DNA of 55,689 nucleotides from Gammaproteobacteria bacterium (GTDB lineage Bacteria; Pseudomonadota; Gammaproteobacteria; UBA6186; Azoamicaceae): NCBI GenBank assembly GCA_013286785.1, contig JABDFC010000004.1, positions 1 to 55,689 of the forward strand, read 5' to 3'. Shown piece by piece: positions 28,536 to 39,260 of this stretch (position 1 is its first letter; each line of letters starts with the position of its first letter). The notes under the pieces were generated by a model. It saw only the letters and a program-made list of their open reading frames with translations, ran no database searches and was not told where the DNA came from. The position numbers and the translations under genes were made by a program.

Positions 28536-29382
28536 GGATGGTTGCCCGGGGCGACTGATAATACCGCCAATAGATAAATAAGATAAATCCAATCATTAAG
28601 GTCAATATAACGCTCATGGCCGATCCCATGGGCCAATCACGTGCCGCTAAAAATTGATTTTGAATGATATTCCCCAATAAAACCGTTTTAGCACCACCTA
28701 ACAGATCTGGAATATAGAAAAGAGTCATAGCCGGTAAAAATACTAACATACAGCCAGCGGATATCCCAGGAATAGTCAAAGGAATTAGTATTTTACCAAT
28801 AATCTGATATTTACGGGCACCCAGATCGCGCGCAGCATCGATTAGTCGCAAGTCTAATTTTTCAATATTGGCGTATAAAGGCAAAATCATGAGCGGCAAT
28901 AAGGTATAAATTAAGGCAATCACTGTTGCAGTGGTGGTATACATCAACTGAAGAGGGTACTCAATAACCCCCAACCATTGTAATAAAGAATTTAATATTC
29001 CATGGGTTTTCAATATGGCAATAATAGCATAGGTCCGGATCAACGAACTGGTCCAAAAAGGGATAATGACTAATAGCAATAATACTCCTTTATACCTTTG
29101 TGGCAAACGTGCGATAAAATAACTAAATGGATACGCGATGATTAAGCACCCGAAAGTGCAAATGCTCGCTAATACAAATGAGCGGAAATAGACTATAAGG
29201 TAATCCTCATTCCAGAGACGTACATAATGATCAAAGGTAAACTGGAGACGGACCATTTCACTATCACTTTGAACCAGAAAACTGGTCGCGAAAAGAAGAA
29301 AACTTGGGATTAGGGCGAAACAGGTAAGCCAAAGCCAAACAAGAATGGTTGATACTTTGTAAAAAGATTTATCATTGCTCAT
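28522..29382 (-). CDS. potB: Polyamine ABC transporter permease PotB
   Basis: A 286-residue inner-membrane permease pairing with PotC. The EAA-type loop DAARDLGARKYQIIGKILIP is clear. It has six hydrophobic segments, and TSSLIRTYAIIAIL is typical of PotB. It overlaps the end of potA by 11 bases, and AGGTTG precedes its ATG inside potA. Confidence 0.95.
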   Translation of the reverse strand: MSNDKSFYKVSTILVWLWLTCFALIPSFLLFATSFLVQSDSEMVRLQFTFDHYVRLWNEDYLIVYFRSFVLASICTFGCLIIAYPFSYFIARLPQRYKGVLLLLVIIPFWTSSLIRTYAIIAILKTHGILNSLLQWLGVIEYPLQLMYTTTATVIALIYTLLPLMILPLYANIEKLDLRLIDAARDLGARKYQIIGKILIPLTIPGISAGCMLVFLPAMTLFYIPDLLGGAKTVLLGNIIQNQFLAARDWPMGSAMSVILTLMIGFILFIYWRYYQSPRATIHESH

Positions 29383-30466
29383 CCGCTAGCACAACCTCCC
29401 AGCCTAAACGCCAATAAACCCAAACTCTTTCTCCGGGTCGAAAGTCTAGTTTTTCATCATCCTCGTTGAAAAACTGGGTTGCAGAGATCTTGGTTCCAGT
29501 TTTTAATTTTAATATTAAATCGACGGTTGATCCTTTGTAGATCACCTGCTCGACTGTCGCAGGATACATATTTTCGTGATCTTCGACTTCATTATATCCC
29601 CACACTTCTAAGTCTTCAGGACGTAACAAGGTATACAGCTTTTGTTCATTCGTAAACTTTTTGGTATTTTTTAGTGTAAACTCCTTTCCTTCGATTTCAA
29701 CATGAAGATGTTGTTCGTCTATCTTCAACACTTTGGTATTAAAAATATTCACTTCCCCAACGAATTGAGCTACATGTAAGTTTTGCGGTTCTTCATACAC
29801 TTCACGAGGCGTTCCGACTTGCTCAATCCAACCATGATTCATAATCACAACGCGATCAGCAGTGGACAAAGCCTCTTCTTGGTCGTGCGTTACTAATATA
29901 AAAGTAATCCCAAGCTCCGCTTGCAACTGTTTTAACTCCATCTGCATGGTTTTTCGTAACCGAAAATCCAGTGAGCTTAATGGTTCGTCTAACAGTAATA
30001 CCAACGGTTTATTAACTACGGCTCTTGCAATTGCAATACGTTGCTGTTGCCCACCACTCAATTGATGCGGTTTACGATTGGCAAAATTATCCAACTTAAC
30101 CATTTTTAAGACGCGAAAGACTCGGTCTTTAATTTCATCCTTGGGCACATGCTGACACCGTAACCCAAAGGCAACATTATCAAAAGCATCCATGTGCGGA
30201 AAAAGCGCATAACTCTGAAAAACCGTGTTGACATGACGAAGGTGGGGTGGAAGGCCTGAAACATCCTGTCCATTCATGAGAATGGTACCGCTACTCGGTG
30301 TTTCAAAACCAGAAATTAGCCGTAGGAGAGTCGTCTTCCCACAACCTGAAGGACCGAGGATTGTCAAAAACTCACGGTTTTTAACCTCAAGATCAATATC
30401 CTGTAAGATAGGATGATCGTGAAAGTATTTAGAAATGCCTTTGAGTTCGATGATATTCGTTTTCAT
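29372..30466 (-). CDS. potA: Polyamine ABC transporter ATPase PotA
   Basis: A 364-residue ATPase that powers PotBC. Walker A is GPSGCGKTT, the signature is LSGGQQQR, Walker B is LLLDEPLSSLD, and the switch His is in LVTHDQEEA. The C-terminal TOBE-type regulatory domain starts near residue 240. ATG 30466 (MKTNIIEL) is chosen over 30535. It is first of the tightly overlapping potABCD operon and lies 86 bases after ppiD on the same strand, so readthrough from ppiD is possible. Confidence 0.96.
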   Translation of the reverse strand: MKTNIIELKGISKYFHDHPILQDIDLEVKNREFLTILGPSGCGKTTLLRLISGFETPSSGTILMNGQDVSGLPPHLRHVNTVFQSYALFPHMDAFDNVAFGLRCQHVPKDEIKDRVFRVLKMVKLDNFANRKPHQLSGGQQQRIAIARAVVNKPLVLLLDEPLSSLDFRLRKTMQMELKQLQAELGITFILVTHDQEEALSTADRVVIMNHGWIEQVGTPREVYEEPQNLHVAQFVGEVNIFNTKVLKIDEQHLHVEIEGKEFTLKNTKKFTNEQKLYTLLRPEDLEVWGYNEVEDHENMYPATVEQVIYKGSTVDLILKLKTGTKISATQFFNEDDEKLDFRPGERVWVYWRLGWEVVLADEQ

Positions 30467-30551
30467 ACCCACTTCGATAGTTAAACAACTAAAGCGAGCA
30501 TTTTCAGGCACCAGGCGATTCTTGTCAAGGGACAACTAAACAGAAGGCCCA

Positions 30552-32450
30552 TCACTCTGGAGGTTCTTTGATCTGAACTTTTGCCTCTTGTAAAACCTGG
30601 TTAACATAAAGCGCATATTCCAATTGCCCTGAGGCGCCTTCTACCCCTTGTAAGTAAGCTTTTTGTTTATCGCTCGGAAGCTTAGACCATACGCCCGGAA
30701 TAATTTTATTTAAAGTCATTACTAAGTAATCGCCATTGGGTAACGAAAAACCTTGAGTGGTTGGTTTTGCATTCAAATCTTTGCCCGCAGCTATCTGAAA
30801 TGCCGCAACCAAAACCTGCCGATCGACATCGGTAGAAGAACGCATCACATTCGACTTCACAGTCCAATCCAATTGCATTGTCTTAACAATTTGCTGGGGT
30901 TTTCCGCCTTCTGACACCTCTTTCAGAACCTTTTCCCCCGCGGCTTTTGCCTCAACCTTTGCTTGTACTGCGGTCAGGATATCCCGAACGGATTGTTCAG
31001 CCTGTTGGAAAGTTTGCTCGACCAAGGGTAAATGATCCTTCACTCGGAAGAGGACAGTGGCATTTTCCGAGAGCTTAACGGGTTGACTGTTCTCACCATC
31101 TTTCAATAGCGCATCACTAAAAGCCGCTTCAACCACTGCAGGATGACTGGCCACTCCTCCTTGTCCGCCTTCACGACTGAAAGGTGCCGTGTCTTGGATT
31201 TTTAAGCCTAAGGCTTCCGCAAGTGGCTCCAAGCTGTCTTTGTTTTCAAAACCAAGCTTCGCCAGCTGCTCTGCTTTTTCTGCGTAGAGCTGCTCTGCTT
31301 TTTCACGTTTTAACTGTTCTTCGACTAAATGTTTTACTTCAGCTAAAGATCGCGCTTCAGACTTTTTATGAGCAATCAATTGAATCAAGTGGTAACCAAA
31401 CTGAGTACGAACAGGATCGCTGATACTACCCGGTTTGTTTAAAGCAAAGGCGGCTTTTTCAAAATCCGGCACCATTTGTCCTTGAACAAACCATCCTAAA
31501 TCTCCTCCTTTTTCAGCAGAGCCAGGATCGTTGGAGAAACTCTTCGCAAGCTTCTCAAAGTTTGCACCTTGTTTTAATTGCTTCGCCAAGTCTTCAATTT
31601 TCTTCTTTGCCTCTTCATCGAGCTTCGGCTCCCCATTTTCTGGGGCTAAAATCAAAATATGCCGCGCATGAACCCTTTCTGGCAAGGTATAGGCCGTTTG
31701 ATGCTCTTGATAATAGGCTTTGATGTCTTCTTCCGTAGGCTTGACTTTTTCGGCCAGTTGATCCAATGAAAGCTCCACGTATTCAAGTGTGACCTGCTCT
31801 GGTTTTACAAAAAGAGACCGATGTTTATCATAGTACGCTTGGATCTTTTCGGCAGGGATCTTAATCTCTTTTTCAAACTTTTTGCTCGGAATCAGCACAT
31901 AGCCAAAATCACGCTTTTGCTCCAAAAGGCCCACCAAATTACTTAATTCTTTAGGGGTAGCGAAACTGGACTGCATCAACCCTTGTTCAAATTGCCCGAG
32001 CAGGACATCCTGCATTAATTCGCTTCTAAAACCGGCATCTGTGTAGGAGGCTTGGTTTAAGACTTTGTAGTATTGTTCTTTAGAAAATTGACCGTCGACT
32101 TGAAAGGCAGGGATCAAAACCAGCAGTTCGGCAATTTGATCTTCTCCCACCCGAAAACCCTGCTTTTTTGCCGCAGATAACAACGCATTCCGTTGAATTA
32201 ATGCAGACAAAATTTGCTGTTTTAACGCTGCAGAATCAACTTGTCCTTCATATTGATTCGCATATCGGTCATATAAATTATCGACTGTTTGCCACGATAT
32301 CTTTTCCCCATTCACTTTTGCCGCATATTGAGTACGGCCACCGAAAGAAAAGTAATCGCCAATTCCGAAAAAAATAAATGCAGCGGCAATCGCCAAAACG
32401 ATTATCCACGTCATCAGTCCTTGTGCCTTATCCCGTAATTTTTGCAGCAT
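30552..32450 (-). CDS. ppiD: Periplasmic folding factor PpiD (SurA-like, parvulin domain)
   Basis: A 632-residue membrane-anchored chaperone for outer-membrane and secreted proteins. It has a single N-terminal transmembrane helix (LMTWIIVLAIAAAFIFFGIG), a SurA-type N domain, then a parvulin domain near residues 260-365 (HARHILI … GGDLGWFVQGQMVPDFEKAA … FGYHLIQL) and a long C-terminal helical region. Its position after hupB and two tRNAs matches the tig-clpP-clpX-lon-hupB-ppiD order of other gammaproteobacteria. Confidence 0.95.
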   Translation of the reverse strand: MLQKLRDKAQGLMTWIIVLAIAAAFIFFGIGDYFSFGGRTQYAAKVNGEKISWQTVDNLYDRYANQYEGQVDSAALKQQILSALIQRNALLSAAKKQGFRVGEDQIAELLVLIPAFQVDGQFSKEQYYKVLNQASYTDAGFRSELMQDVLLGQFEQGLMQSSFATPKELSNLVGLLEQKRDFGYVLIPSKKFEKEIKIPAEKIQAYYDKHRSLFVKPEQVTLEYVELSLDQLAEKVKPTEEDIKAYYQEHQTAYTLPERVHARHILILAPENGEPKLDEEAKKKIEDLAKQLKQGANFEKLAKSFSNDPGSAEKGGDLGWFVQGQMVPDFEKAAFALNKPGSISDPVRTQFGYHLIQLIAHKKSEARSLAEVKHLVEEQLKREKAEQLYAEKAEQLAKLGFENKDSLEPLAEALGLKIQDTAPFSREGGQGGVASHPAVVEAAFSDALLKDGENSQPVKLSENATVLFRVKDHLPLVEQTFQQAEQSVRDILTAVQAKVEAKAAGEKVLKEVSEGGKPQQIVKTMQLDWTVKSNVMRSSTDVDRQVLVAAFQIAAGKDLNAKPTTQGFSLPNGDYLVMTLNKIIPGVWSKLPSDKQKAYLQGVEGASGQLEYALYVNQVLQEAKVQIKEPPE

Positions 32451-32470
32451 AACAATCCATTTTGTTAAGT

Positions 32471-32547
32471 TGGCGGAGCGGACGGGACTCGAACCCGCGA
32501 CCCTCGGCGTGACAGGCCGATATTCTAACCGACTGAACTACCGCTCC
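32471..32547 (-). tRNA. tRNA-Asp(GTC)
   Basis: A complete cloverleaf with an encoded CCA end. The 5' end is GGAGCGGTAGTTCAGTCGG, the anticodon GTC lies in CCTGTCACG, and the T-loop is GGTTCGAGTCC. It sits between ppiD and tRNA-Val. Confidence 0.97.
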
Positions 32548-32558
32548 AATATTTACCT

Positions 32559-32634
32559 TGGTGGGTGTTGAGGGGATCGAACCCCCGACCCTCGCCTTGT
32601 AAGGGCGATGCTCTACCAGCTGAGCTAAACACCC
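32559..32634 (-). tRNA. tRNA-Val(TAC)
   Basis: A complete cloverleaf with encoded CCA. The 5' end is GGGTGTTTAGCTCAGCTGG, the anticodon TAC lies in CCTTACAAG, and the T-loop is GGTTCGATCCC. The hupB-Val-Asp-ppiD order is also known in Pseudomonas. Confidence 0.97.
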
Positions 32635-32654
32635 TAATCCTTACTTGAACAACC

Positions 32655-32960
32655 TTAAGCCTCTTCAGCTTCCTTAACCCGCGCCGTATTCACAGCATCT
32701 TTCAAGGCCTTTCCAGCTTTAAAGCCAGCAACCATGACTTCGGGAATTTGCAAAGCTCCCCCGGTTCGAGGATCTCGCCCGACTCGAGCTGCCCTCTTTT
32801 TCACTGAAAATGTTCCAAACCCGACTAAGGCTACTTGGTCCCCCTCAGCTAATGCCTCTGTAATTTTATTTAGAATGATATCTAATACAATTGCTGCCTT
32901 CGTCTTAGGCAAATCAGCGGCTTCTGAAACGGCATCAACTAACTGAGTTTTATTCACCAT
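32655..32960 (-). CDS. hupB: DNA-binding protein HU
   Basis: A 101-residue histone-like protein. The N-terminal helices (VNKTQLVDAVSEAADLPKT) and the DNA-binding arm GRDPRTGGALQIPE are typical. It has a short acidic C-terminal tail (KEAEEA). It compacts DNA and supports replication and recombination. It has its own strong promoter just upstream. Confidence 0.97.
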   Translation of the reverse strand: MVNKTQLVDAVSEAADLPKTKAAIVLDIILNKITEALAEGDQVALVGFGTFSVKKRAARVGRDPRTGGALQIPEVMVAGFKAGKALKDAVNTARVKEAEEA

Positions 32961-33032
32961 GTTCCCCTTGTGGCTGGATTAAAATATTTTTCCACTCTAA
33001 CAGCAAAACGCTGAGAAATATAGGAAGTGAGC

Positions 33033-33062
33033 TTTATATCAATTTTGGAGGTGTTACGTCAA
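33033..33062 (-). promoter_or_regulatory. Promoter of hupB
   Basis: On the minus strand TTGACG (33062-33057) and TATAAA (33038-33033) are spaced by 18 bases. They lie in the lon-hupB gap, about 70 bases before the hupB ATG. Confidence 0.65.
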
Positions 33063-33100
33063 CCCTTCCCCTAGGCCCAAGCCAAATGTGAGGGATGGGT

Positions 33101-35512
33101 TTAGTGATGAATCGTCGTCTCTGAGCCTCCCGGTAATGCAGGAGATTTCGCGGAAGGCGGGAGAGATCCTGCCGGAGGCTCGGCCTTAATATCCAAAGGC
33201 TCTGGGCGGCGTGTGAGGGCCAAATCCAGGACTTCGTCGATCCAATGCACGGCATGGATTTTCATCCCCTCATAAATTTGTTGAGGAACTTCTGACAGCT
33301 CACGTTGGTTTTCATCTGGAATAATAACTTCCAAAATTCCCGCACGTTTTGCCGCCAATAATTTTTCTTTCAAGCCACCAATGGGCAATATCTGACCACG
33401 CAAGGTGATTTCACCTGTCATCGCCACATCTTTACGTACTGGAATTTTTGTTAATATCGAAACCAATGCTGTACAAACTCCAATCCCAGCACTGGGTCCA
33501 TCCTTAGGTGTTGCACCTTCCGGTACGTGGATATGGATATCATGCTTCTCAAAATAATCATCTTCAATACCCAATAATTTACCGCGACTCCGCGCAACCG
33601 TCATTGCAGCCTGAATGGATTCTTGCATGACTTCGCCAAGCTTTCCGGTACTGGTGATCTTTCCTTTACCGGGTACAGTCATTGCTTCAATGGTCAGCAG
33701 TTCGCCCCCTACCTCTGTCCACGCCAGGCCGGTGACTTGTCCAATTTGATCCTGCGCTTCGGCTTGACCAAATCGATAACGTCTCACCCCCAAATAATGT
33801 TCAACGAGACTGGAGTCGACGGAATAACGCTGAATGGTTTTGGTTAACAACAAGTCTTTAACAATCTTACGACAGAGCTTCGAGATCTCCCGCTCTAAAC
33901 TCCGAACACCTGCTTCACGGGTATAGTATCGAATGATATCGATAATAGCGTCATCGCTAATACTTAACTCATTCCGCATCAATCCATTTTCTTTCATTTC
34001 TTTGGGAATTAAATACTGTTTAGCAATATTTAATTTCTCATATTCGGTATAACCGGAAAGACGGATAACCTCCATGCGATCTAATAACGGTAAAGGAATA
34101 TTTAATGAATTGGCTGTCGCAACAAACATGACATCCGATAAATCATAATCAACTTCTAAATAATGATCATTAAAAGCATGGTTTTGTTCAGGATCTAATA
34201 CTTCCAACAAAGCCGAAGCTGGGTCACCTCGAAAATCGGTTCCCATTTTATCGATTTCATCCAATAAAAAAAGCGGGTTTTTGACTTTGACCTTCCCAAG
34301 CTTTTGTAAAATTTTTCCCGGCAACGCGCCAATATACGTCCGACGATGCCCTCGTATTTCCGCCTCATCCCGCACACCGCCTAACGACATCCGGACAAAT
34401 TTACGTCCGGTCGCGCGTGCAATCGACTGGCCCAACGAGGTTTTACCAACACCTGGCGGACCAACCAAACACAACAAGGGGCCTTTCATTTGTTTAACGC
34501 GTAATTGAACAGCAAGATATTCTAAAATTCTTTCTTTAACTTTTTCCAAACCATAATGATCTTTATTTAAGATGGCTTCAGCCCGAGTCAGATCCCCGCG
34601 AATTTTAGTGCGGTTTTTCCAAGGCACCGTAATCATCCAATCCACATAATTTCTAGAGACCGTCGCTTCTGCTGCCAGCGGCGACATCATTTTTAACTTG
34701 TTGACTTCTGCCATTGCCCTTTCTTTAGCTTCCTTGGGCATTCCCGCTGCTTCTATCTTATCGATCAATTCTTTAATCTCAGATTTCGCTGAAGCGTCTT
34801 CGCTAAGCTCCCCCAGTTCATTTTGAATCGCTTTAATTTTTTCGTTAAGATAATATTTTCTTTGATCTTTCTCGATCTGACGCTTAACGGTGTTGCTGAT
34901 CTTCTTCTCCATTTGAGCCAGTTCAACTTCACCTTCGATCATTTGGATCAGTTCGAGGATCCGCTTTTTGAAATCCAGAATTTCTAGTATTTTCTGTTTG
35001 TCGGATATTTTGAAAGATAAATGTGCCGCAATCGTATCTACCAACCTTTCGGCGTTTTCAATTGAGGTTAACGACATGACCACCTCAGATGAAAATTTAT
35101 TACTCACTTTGACAAATTGATCAAACTGAGACAATAAAGTACGAATTAACGCCTGGATTTCGGGCTCTTCAATGCCAGTTGTCGTGACTGTTTCAACATT
35201 GGCTAAGAAAAAGGGATCTTCCTGACTAAAGTCGATTAAGCGGCCCCTCTGAACGCCCTCGACCAACACCTTAATTGTTCCATCGGGCAGTTTTAACAAC
35301 TGTAATATATTGGCAATCGTTCCGATTTGATAAAGGCTGGTCGGCGTTGGGGAATCTTCCGTGGCTTATTTTTGAGCGGTCAATAATATCTGGCGAGTAT
35401 TTTCAATCGCATACTCTAAACCTTTAATAGACTTTTCTCTCCCAACAAATAATGGTATGACCATGTGAGGGTATACGACAACATCCCTTAAAGGCAAAAC
35501 AGATATAGCCAT
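33101..35512 (-). pseudogene. lon: ATP-dependent protease Lon, interrupted by an in-frame stop at codon 49
   Basis: The frame starting at ATG 35512 ([18 protein letters not shown], with AGGTG upstream) is clearly Lon. It reads ILLTAQK, then TAA (35368-35366), then [16 protein letters not shown] in the same frame. Lon proteins normally have Glu here (AQKEA), so one GAA-to-TAA change explains it. Everything downstream is intact over 732 codons: Walker [10 protein letters not shown], Walker [10 protein letters not shown], catalytic Ser674 in PKDGPSAG, and the Lys dyad residue in the GGLKEK region. Possible outcomes are loss of function, readthrough, restart at an internal ATG (35077, preceded by GAGGTG) giving a form lacking most of the N-domain, or a sequencing error. 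Its neighbours clpX and hupB are intact. Confidence 0.85.
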
Positions 35513-35522
35513 GGTTCACCTA

Positions 35523-36809
35523 TCACTCATTATTTGCTTGACGCATGGTTTTGTCAGAATTTTCAAAAATCAGTAAGGGCTCAGAATTTCCTTCCACCAC
35601 AGATTCATCAATGACCACTTTAGAGACATCCTCTAACGAGGGTAAATCATACATGGTATCTAATAACACATGCTCTAAAATCGAACGCAGACCTCTGGCT
35701 CCGGTTTTTCTTTCCATCGCCTTTTCCGCCACTTTCTTCAATGCACCTTCGCGGAATTCGATTTCAATGCCTTCCATTTCAAACAATTTACGATACTGCC
35801 GAGTCAATGCATTCTTAGGCTCTGTTAAAATACTGATGAGCGCCTTTTCATCTAATTCTTCCAATGTGGCTACAACCGGTAAACGCCCAACAAATTCGGG
35901 AATCAACCCAAATTTAATGAGATCCTCTGGCTCTACCAGTCGTAAACTTTCGCTGAGTGACTTTTTATCATCCTTACTTGAGATTTCAGCAGAAAATCCA
36001 ATACCGCTTTTTTCCGATCGTTGACGAATAATTTTCTCAAGGCCTGAAAAAGCGCCCCCGCAAATAAACAAAATGCCAGAAGTATCAACCTGTAAAAATT
36101 CCTGTTGCGGGTGCTTACGACCCCCTTGCGGCGGAACAGAAGCAACAGTCCCTTCTATGAGCTTCAATAATGCTTGTTGAACGCCTTCTCCAGAAACATC
36201 GCGCGTAATCGAGGGATTTTCTGATTTTCTAGAAATCTTATCAATTTCGTCAATGTAGACGATCCCGGTTTGTGCCTTTTCAACATCGTATTCGCACTTT
36301 TGCAGCAATTTTTGGATAATATTTTCGACATCTTCACCAACATACCCGGCTTCGGTTAAGGTCGTTGCATCCGCAATCGTGAACGGCACATCCAATAATC
36401 GTGCCAACGTTTCGGCCAATAACGTTTTACCACTGCCAGTCGGCCCGATTAATAATATGTTGCTTTTTCCAAGCTCCACATCGTCTTCTTTAACCTTGAG
36501 CCCAGACTGCAGACGCTTATAATGGTTATACACTGCAACCGAAAGTACTTTTTTGGCATGAGACTGCCCGATGACGTATTGATCTAAAATGCGATTAATT
36601 TCTTTCGGCTTAGGCAAGCGTGTCGCAGTTGCCGGACTTTGTTTTTCTTCTATTTCTTCCCGGATGATGTCATTGCACAATTCGACACATTCATCACAAA
36701 TAAACACCGAAGGGCCAGCAATGAGTTTTCTAACTTCATTTTGGCTCTTTCCACAAAAGGAACAGTACAACAATTTCCCATCGTGTCGGCCACCTTGTTT
36801 ATCGCCCAT
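35523..36809 (-). CDS. clpX: ClpX, ATPase subunit of ClpXP protease
   Basis: A 428-residue AAA+ unfoldase. The N-terminal zinc-binding domain has C16, C19, C38 and C41. Walker A is [12 protein letters not shown], Walker B is [10 protein letters not shown], and sensor 2 is [10 protein letters not shown]. The IGF-type ClpP-binding loop appears as [13 protein letters not shown] lies 6 bases before the ATG. It is in the conserved tig-clpP-clpX-lon cluster, ending 10 bases before the lon start. Confidence 0.97.
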   Translation of the reverse strand: MGDKQGGRHDGKLLYCSFCGKSQNEVRKLIAGPSVFICDECVELCNDIIREEIEEKQSPATATRLPKPKEINRILDQYVIGQSHAKKVLSVAVYNHYKRLQSGLKVKEDDVELGKSNILLIGPTGSGKTLLAETLARLLDVPFTIADATTLTEAGYVGEDVENIIQKLLQKCEYDVEKAQTGIVYIDEIDKISRKSENPSITRDVSGEGVQQALLKLIEGTVASVPPQGGRKHPQQEFLQVDTSGILFICGGAFSGLEKIIRQRSEKSGIGFSAEISSKDDKKSLSESLRLVEPEDLIKFGLIPEFVGRLPVVATLEELDEKALISILTEPKNALTRQYRKLFEMEGIEIEFREGALKKVAEKAMERKTGARGLRSILEHVLLDTMYDLPSLEDVSKVVIDESVVEGNSEPLLIFENSDKTMRQANNE

Positions 36810-36927
36810 ATTTAACCTCGATTGTCCAGATTACTTTCATTCAAGATGAGGGTAATTACAAAACTTTTCAAGCACTAGATGTTGTGCTCTCTGTTCGACC
36901 TAACCCACACCCCACAGTTCCCTTTAA

Positions 36928-37527
36928 TTAACGTTCCACAATCACAGAGTCGACTAAGCCGTACTCACAAGCTTCTTCTGGACCCATAAAGTTATCTCGA
37001 TCCGTATCCTTCTCAATGCGCTCAATTTTTTGACCTGTATGTTTAGCTAGTATTTCATTGAGTCGATGCCGGGCTTTTAGAATTTCCTTCGTATGAATTT
37101 CGATATCACTGGCCTGCCCCTGGAACCCACCCAAAGGCTGATGGATCATCATGCGAGAATTGGGGAGACATTTTCGCTTGTTCTTTGCCCCACCCGCTAA
37201 CAATAATGCTCCCATGCTACAGGCTTGACCAATGCACAGGGTACTGACGTCGGGCTTTACGAACTGCATCGTGTCGTAAATGGCCATTCCTGCTGTCACA
37301 GCACCGCCAGGTGAATTAATATACAAATAAATATCTTTATCTGGGTTCTCAGACTCTAAAAATAACATTTGAGCAATCACTAGGTTAGCCATATAGTCTT
37401 CGACAGGGCCAACCAAAAAAATAACTCGCTCTTTCAGTAATCGAGAATAGATATCATAGGCACGTTCTCCTCTCGCCGACTGCTCTACAACAATGGGAAC
37501 TAATCCAAGTGCTTTGATATCTGTCAT
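36928..37527 (-). CDS. clpP: ClpP, proteolytic subunit
   Basis: A 199-residue serine protease that forms the tetradecameric chamber used by ClpX. The catalytic triad is S104 (ACSMGA), H129 (MMIHQPLGG) and D178 (TDRDNFMG), with the spacing of the E. coli enzyme. There is a short propeptide-like N-terminus. It lies 30 bases downstream of tig and 118 bases upstream of clpX. Confidence 0.97.
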   Translation of the reverse strand: MTDIKALGLVPIVVEQSARGERAYDIYSRLLKERVIFLVGPVEDYMANLVIAQMLFLESENPDKDIYLYINSPGGAVTAGMAIYDTMQFVKPDVSTLCIGQACSMGALLLAGGAKNKRKCLPNSRMMIHQPLGGFQGQASDIEIHTKEILKARHRLNEILAKHTGQKIERIEKDTDRDNFMGPEEACEYGLVDSVIVER

Positions 37528-37557
37528 CGATCACTTCCTCCTAAATTAAATAATTCC

Positions 37558-38856
37558 CTAATCTCTGAGCTGCAAAAACTCTTCAACTGAACCTGATTTT
37601 AAATCCACTGCAACTTGCGTTAGGATTAAATCTATTGCTTGTTCAACTAACACAGAGTTTCGTATCCCAGATAAGAGCTCCTCAGATTTATAATACATGC
37701 TTTCGATGAATTCTGCGTTACCAAAGCTCTTCGCAATACTCGAAATTTTTTCACGAACTTTATTTTCATCGGGAGTGATATTTTCTAATTTAACTATCTT
37801 TCGTAAAATTAAACTCAAGCCAACTCGCCTTTTTGCTTCTTCTTCTAAGCCATGATGCTCACAAGAATCATGCGCCTTATCTCCCATTCTTCGATGCAAA
37901 TCTTCATGAATAGACGACATTTCATTTTGAATCAGTGCTTTGGGAATCGTGATATCCGTTAATTTTAATAATTGATCAAGAACTATTTTGCGAGTTCTCT
38001 CCTCATTCATTGTGTTTAATTGTTTTTCTAAGTCCTCTGCCACTTTTTGACGAATCGCCTGAATATCGTCACCATTCGCACCAATTTTTTTAGCAAAAGC
38101 TTCATCCAGCCCACTCAATTTTTTCTCAGAGACTTCCTTGACTTCAATGCTAAAATGAACAGGTTTACCTGCTAAGTTTTCAACACGCCAATCACTGGGG
38201 AAATGAAGGTCACACTCCCTTTTTTCACCCGCAACCACACCTAATAAACTTTCTTCAAAACCTTCAATAAACAGCTTGCTGCCAAGCTCAACAGAAACAT
38301 CTTGTCCACTATTATGTTCGTAGGGTTTTCCATTCAATAAGCTCGTGTAATCCACTGTCAATTTATCGCCTAATTTTGCGCTGCGATCAACAACGATCCA
38401 TTCGGCCAATTGATTTTGCAATTTACTGAGAGCGTCATCAATATCTTTCTCAGTCACGGTTAATTGATATTTTTCAACCTTAATTTGAGTTAGTGCAGGC
38501 AGTTGAATTTCAGGAAAAATTTCAAAACTCACGACATAGGTTAAATCTTTCCCTTCTTCGTGAACTGAAGACACCTCTTCAATTTCCGGTCTTCCAGCTG
38601 GTTCCAAAGATTCTTGTTGTAGCGCAGTAGGCAAGCTGGATTCTATGATTTTGCTGATGGCTTCGTGACGAATTTGGAGACCAAACTTCTGTTGGATGAA
38701 ATCTTTTGGGACTTTACCGGGACGAAACCCATCTATTTTTTTATTCCGCAAAACAGCGCTTACCCGTTGTTCAATTTCTGACTGAAGCTGACCTGCCGGA
38801 ATACTGACGGTTAATCGACGTCCTATAACACTCGTATTTTCTACAGAAACCTGCAT
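37558..38856 (-). CDS. tig: Trigger factor, ribosome-associated chaperone
   Basis: A 432-residue peptidyl-prolyl isomerase/chaperone acting at the ribosome exit. The N-terminal ribosome-binding domain contains GFRPGKVPKDFIQQKFG. An FKBP-like domain spans about 150-245 (DKLTVDYTSLLNGKPYE … FEESLLGVVAGEKR), followed by a helical C-terminal domain. ATG 38856 (MQVSVENTS) has AGAGAGG 7 bases upstream. The frame upstream of it is only translated tRNA-Leu. Confidence 0.96.
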   Translation of the reverse strand: MQVSVENTSVIGRRLTVSIPAGQLQSEIEQRVSAVLRNKKIDGFRPGKVPKDFIQQKFGLQIRHEAISKIIESSLPTALQQESLEPAGRPEIEEVSSVHEEGKDLTYVVSFEIFPEIQLPALTQIKVEKYQLTVTEKDIDDALSKLQNQLAEWIVVDRSAKLGDKLTVDYTSLLNGKPYEHNSGQDVSVELGSKLFIEGFEESLLGVVAGEKRECDLHFPSDWRVENLAGKPVHFSIEVKEVSEKKLSGLDEAFAKKIGANGDDIQAIRQKVAEDLEKQLNTMNEERTRKIVLDQLLKLTDITIPKALIQNEMSSIHEDLHRRMGDKAHDSCEHHGLEEEAKRRVGLSLILRKIVKLENITPDENKVREKISSIAKSFGNAEFIESMYYKSEELLSGIRNSVLVEQAIDLILTQVAVDLKSGSVEEFLQLRD

Positions 38857-38900
38857 ATGCCAACCTCTCTTGGTTAAATGGGATAATAATCGTGACTGTT

Positions 38901-38985
38901 TGGTGCGAAAGGAGAGACTCGAACTCTCACGGGTTTCCCCACTGGAACCTAAATCCAGGGCGTCTACCAATTCCGCCACTTTCGC
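38901..38985 (-). tRNA. tRNA-Leu(TAG)
   Basis: A class II tRNA with a variable arm and encoded CCA. The 5' end is GCGAAAGTGGCGGAATTGG, the anticodon loop is TTTAGGT, and the T-loop is AGTTCGAGTCT. Confidence 0.96.
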
Positions 38986-39007
38986 CTCTGAGTTACGCCT
39001 CAGAATT

Positions 39008-39083
<76 letters not shown>

Positions 39084-39260
39084 GGATTATATAGAGCAAA
39101 GATGCTACTACAGTTCAGAACTGTTACGCAAGATGCTTGAAAATAAAGGCATCTTAGCGTTTACTAAAGACGCGAACCTAACAAAGCAAACCGGTCCTAG
39201 AGCAGCCCTTGAGAAAACAAAAGAGTGGGCCCCCCACGTGTCCAGATTTGACCCTCTACT

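Noticed and set aside
33034-33255. 73-codon minus-strand frame overlapping the end of lon
   Set aside because: It lies in another frame of the lon 3' end and the hupB promoter region, with no ribosome site or recognisable content.
38857-38979. Forty-one-residue N-terminal extension of trigger factor
   Set aside because: MAELVDALDLGSS is translated tRNA-Leu. The real start with a ribosome site is at 38856.
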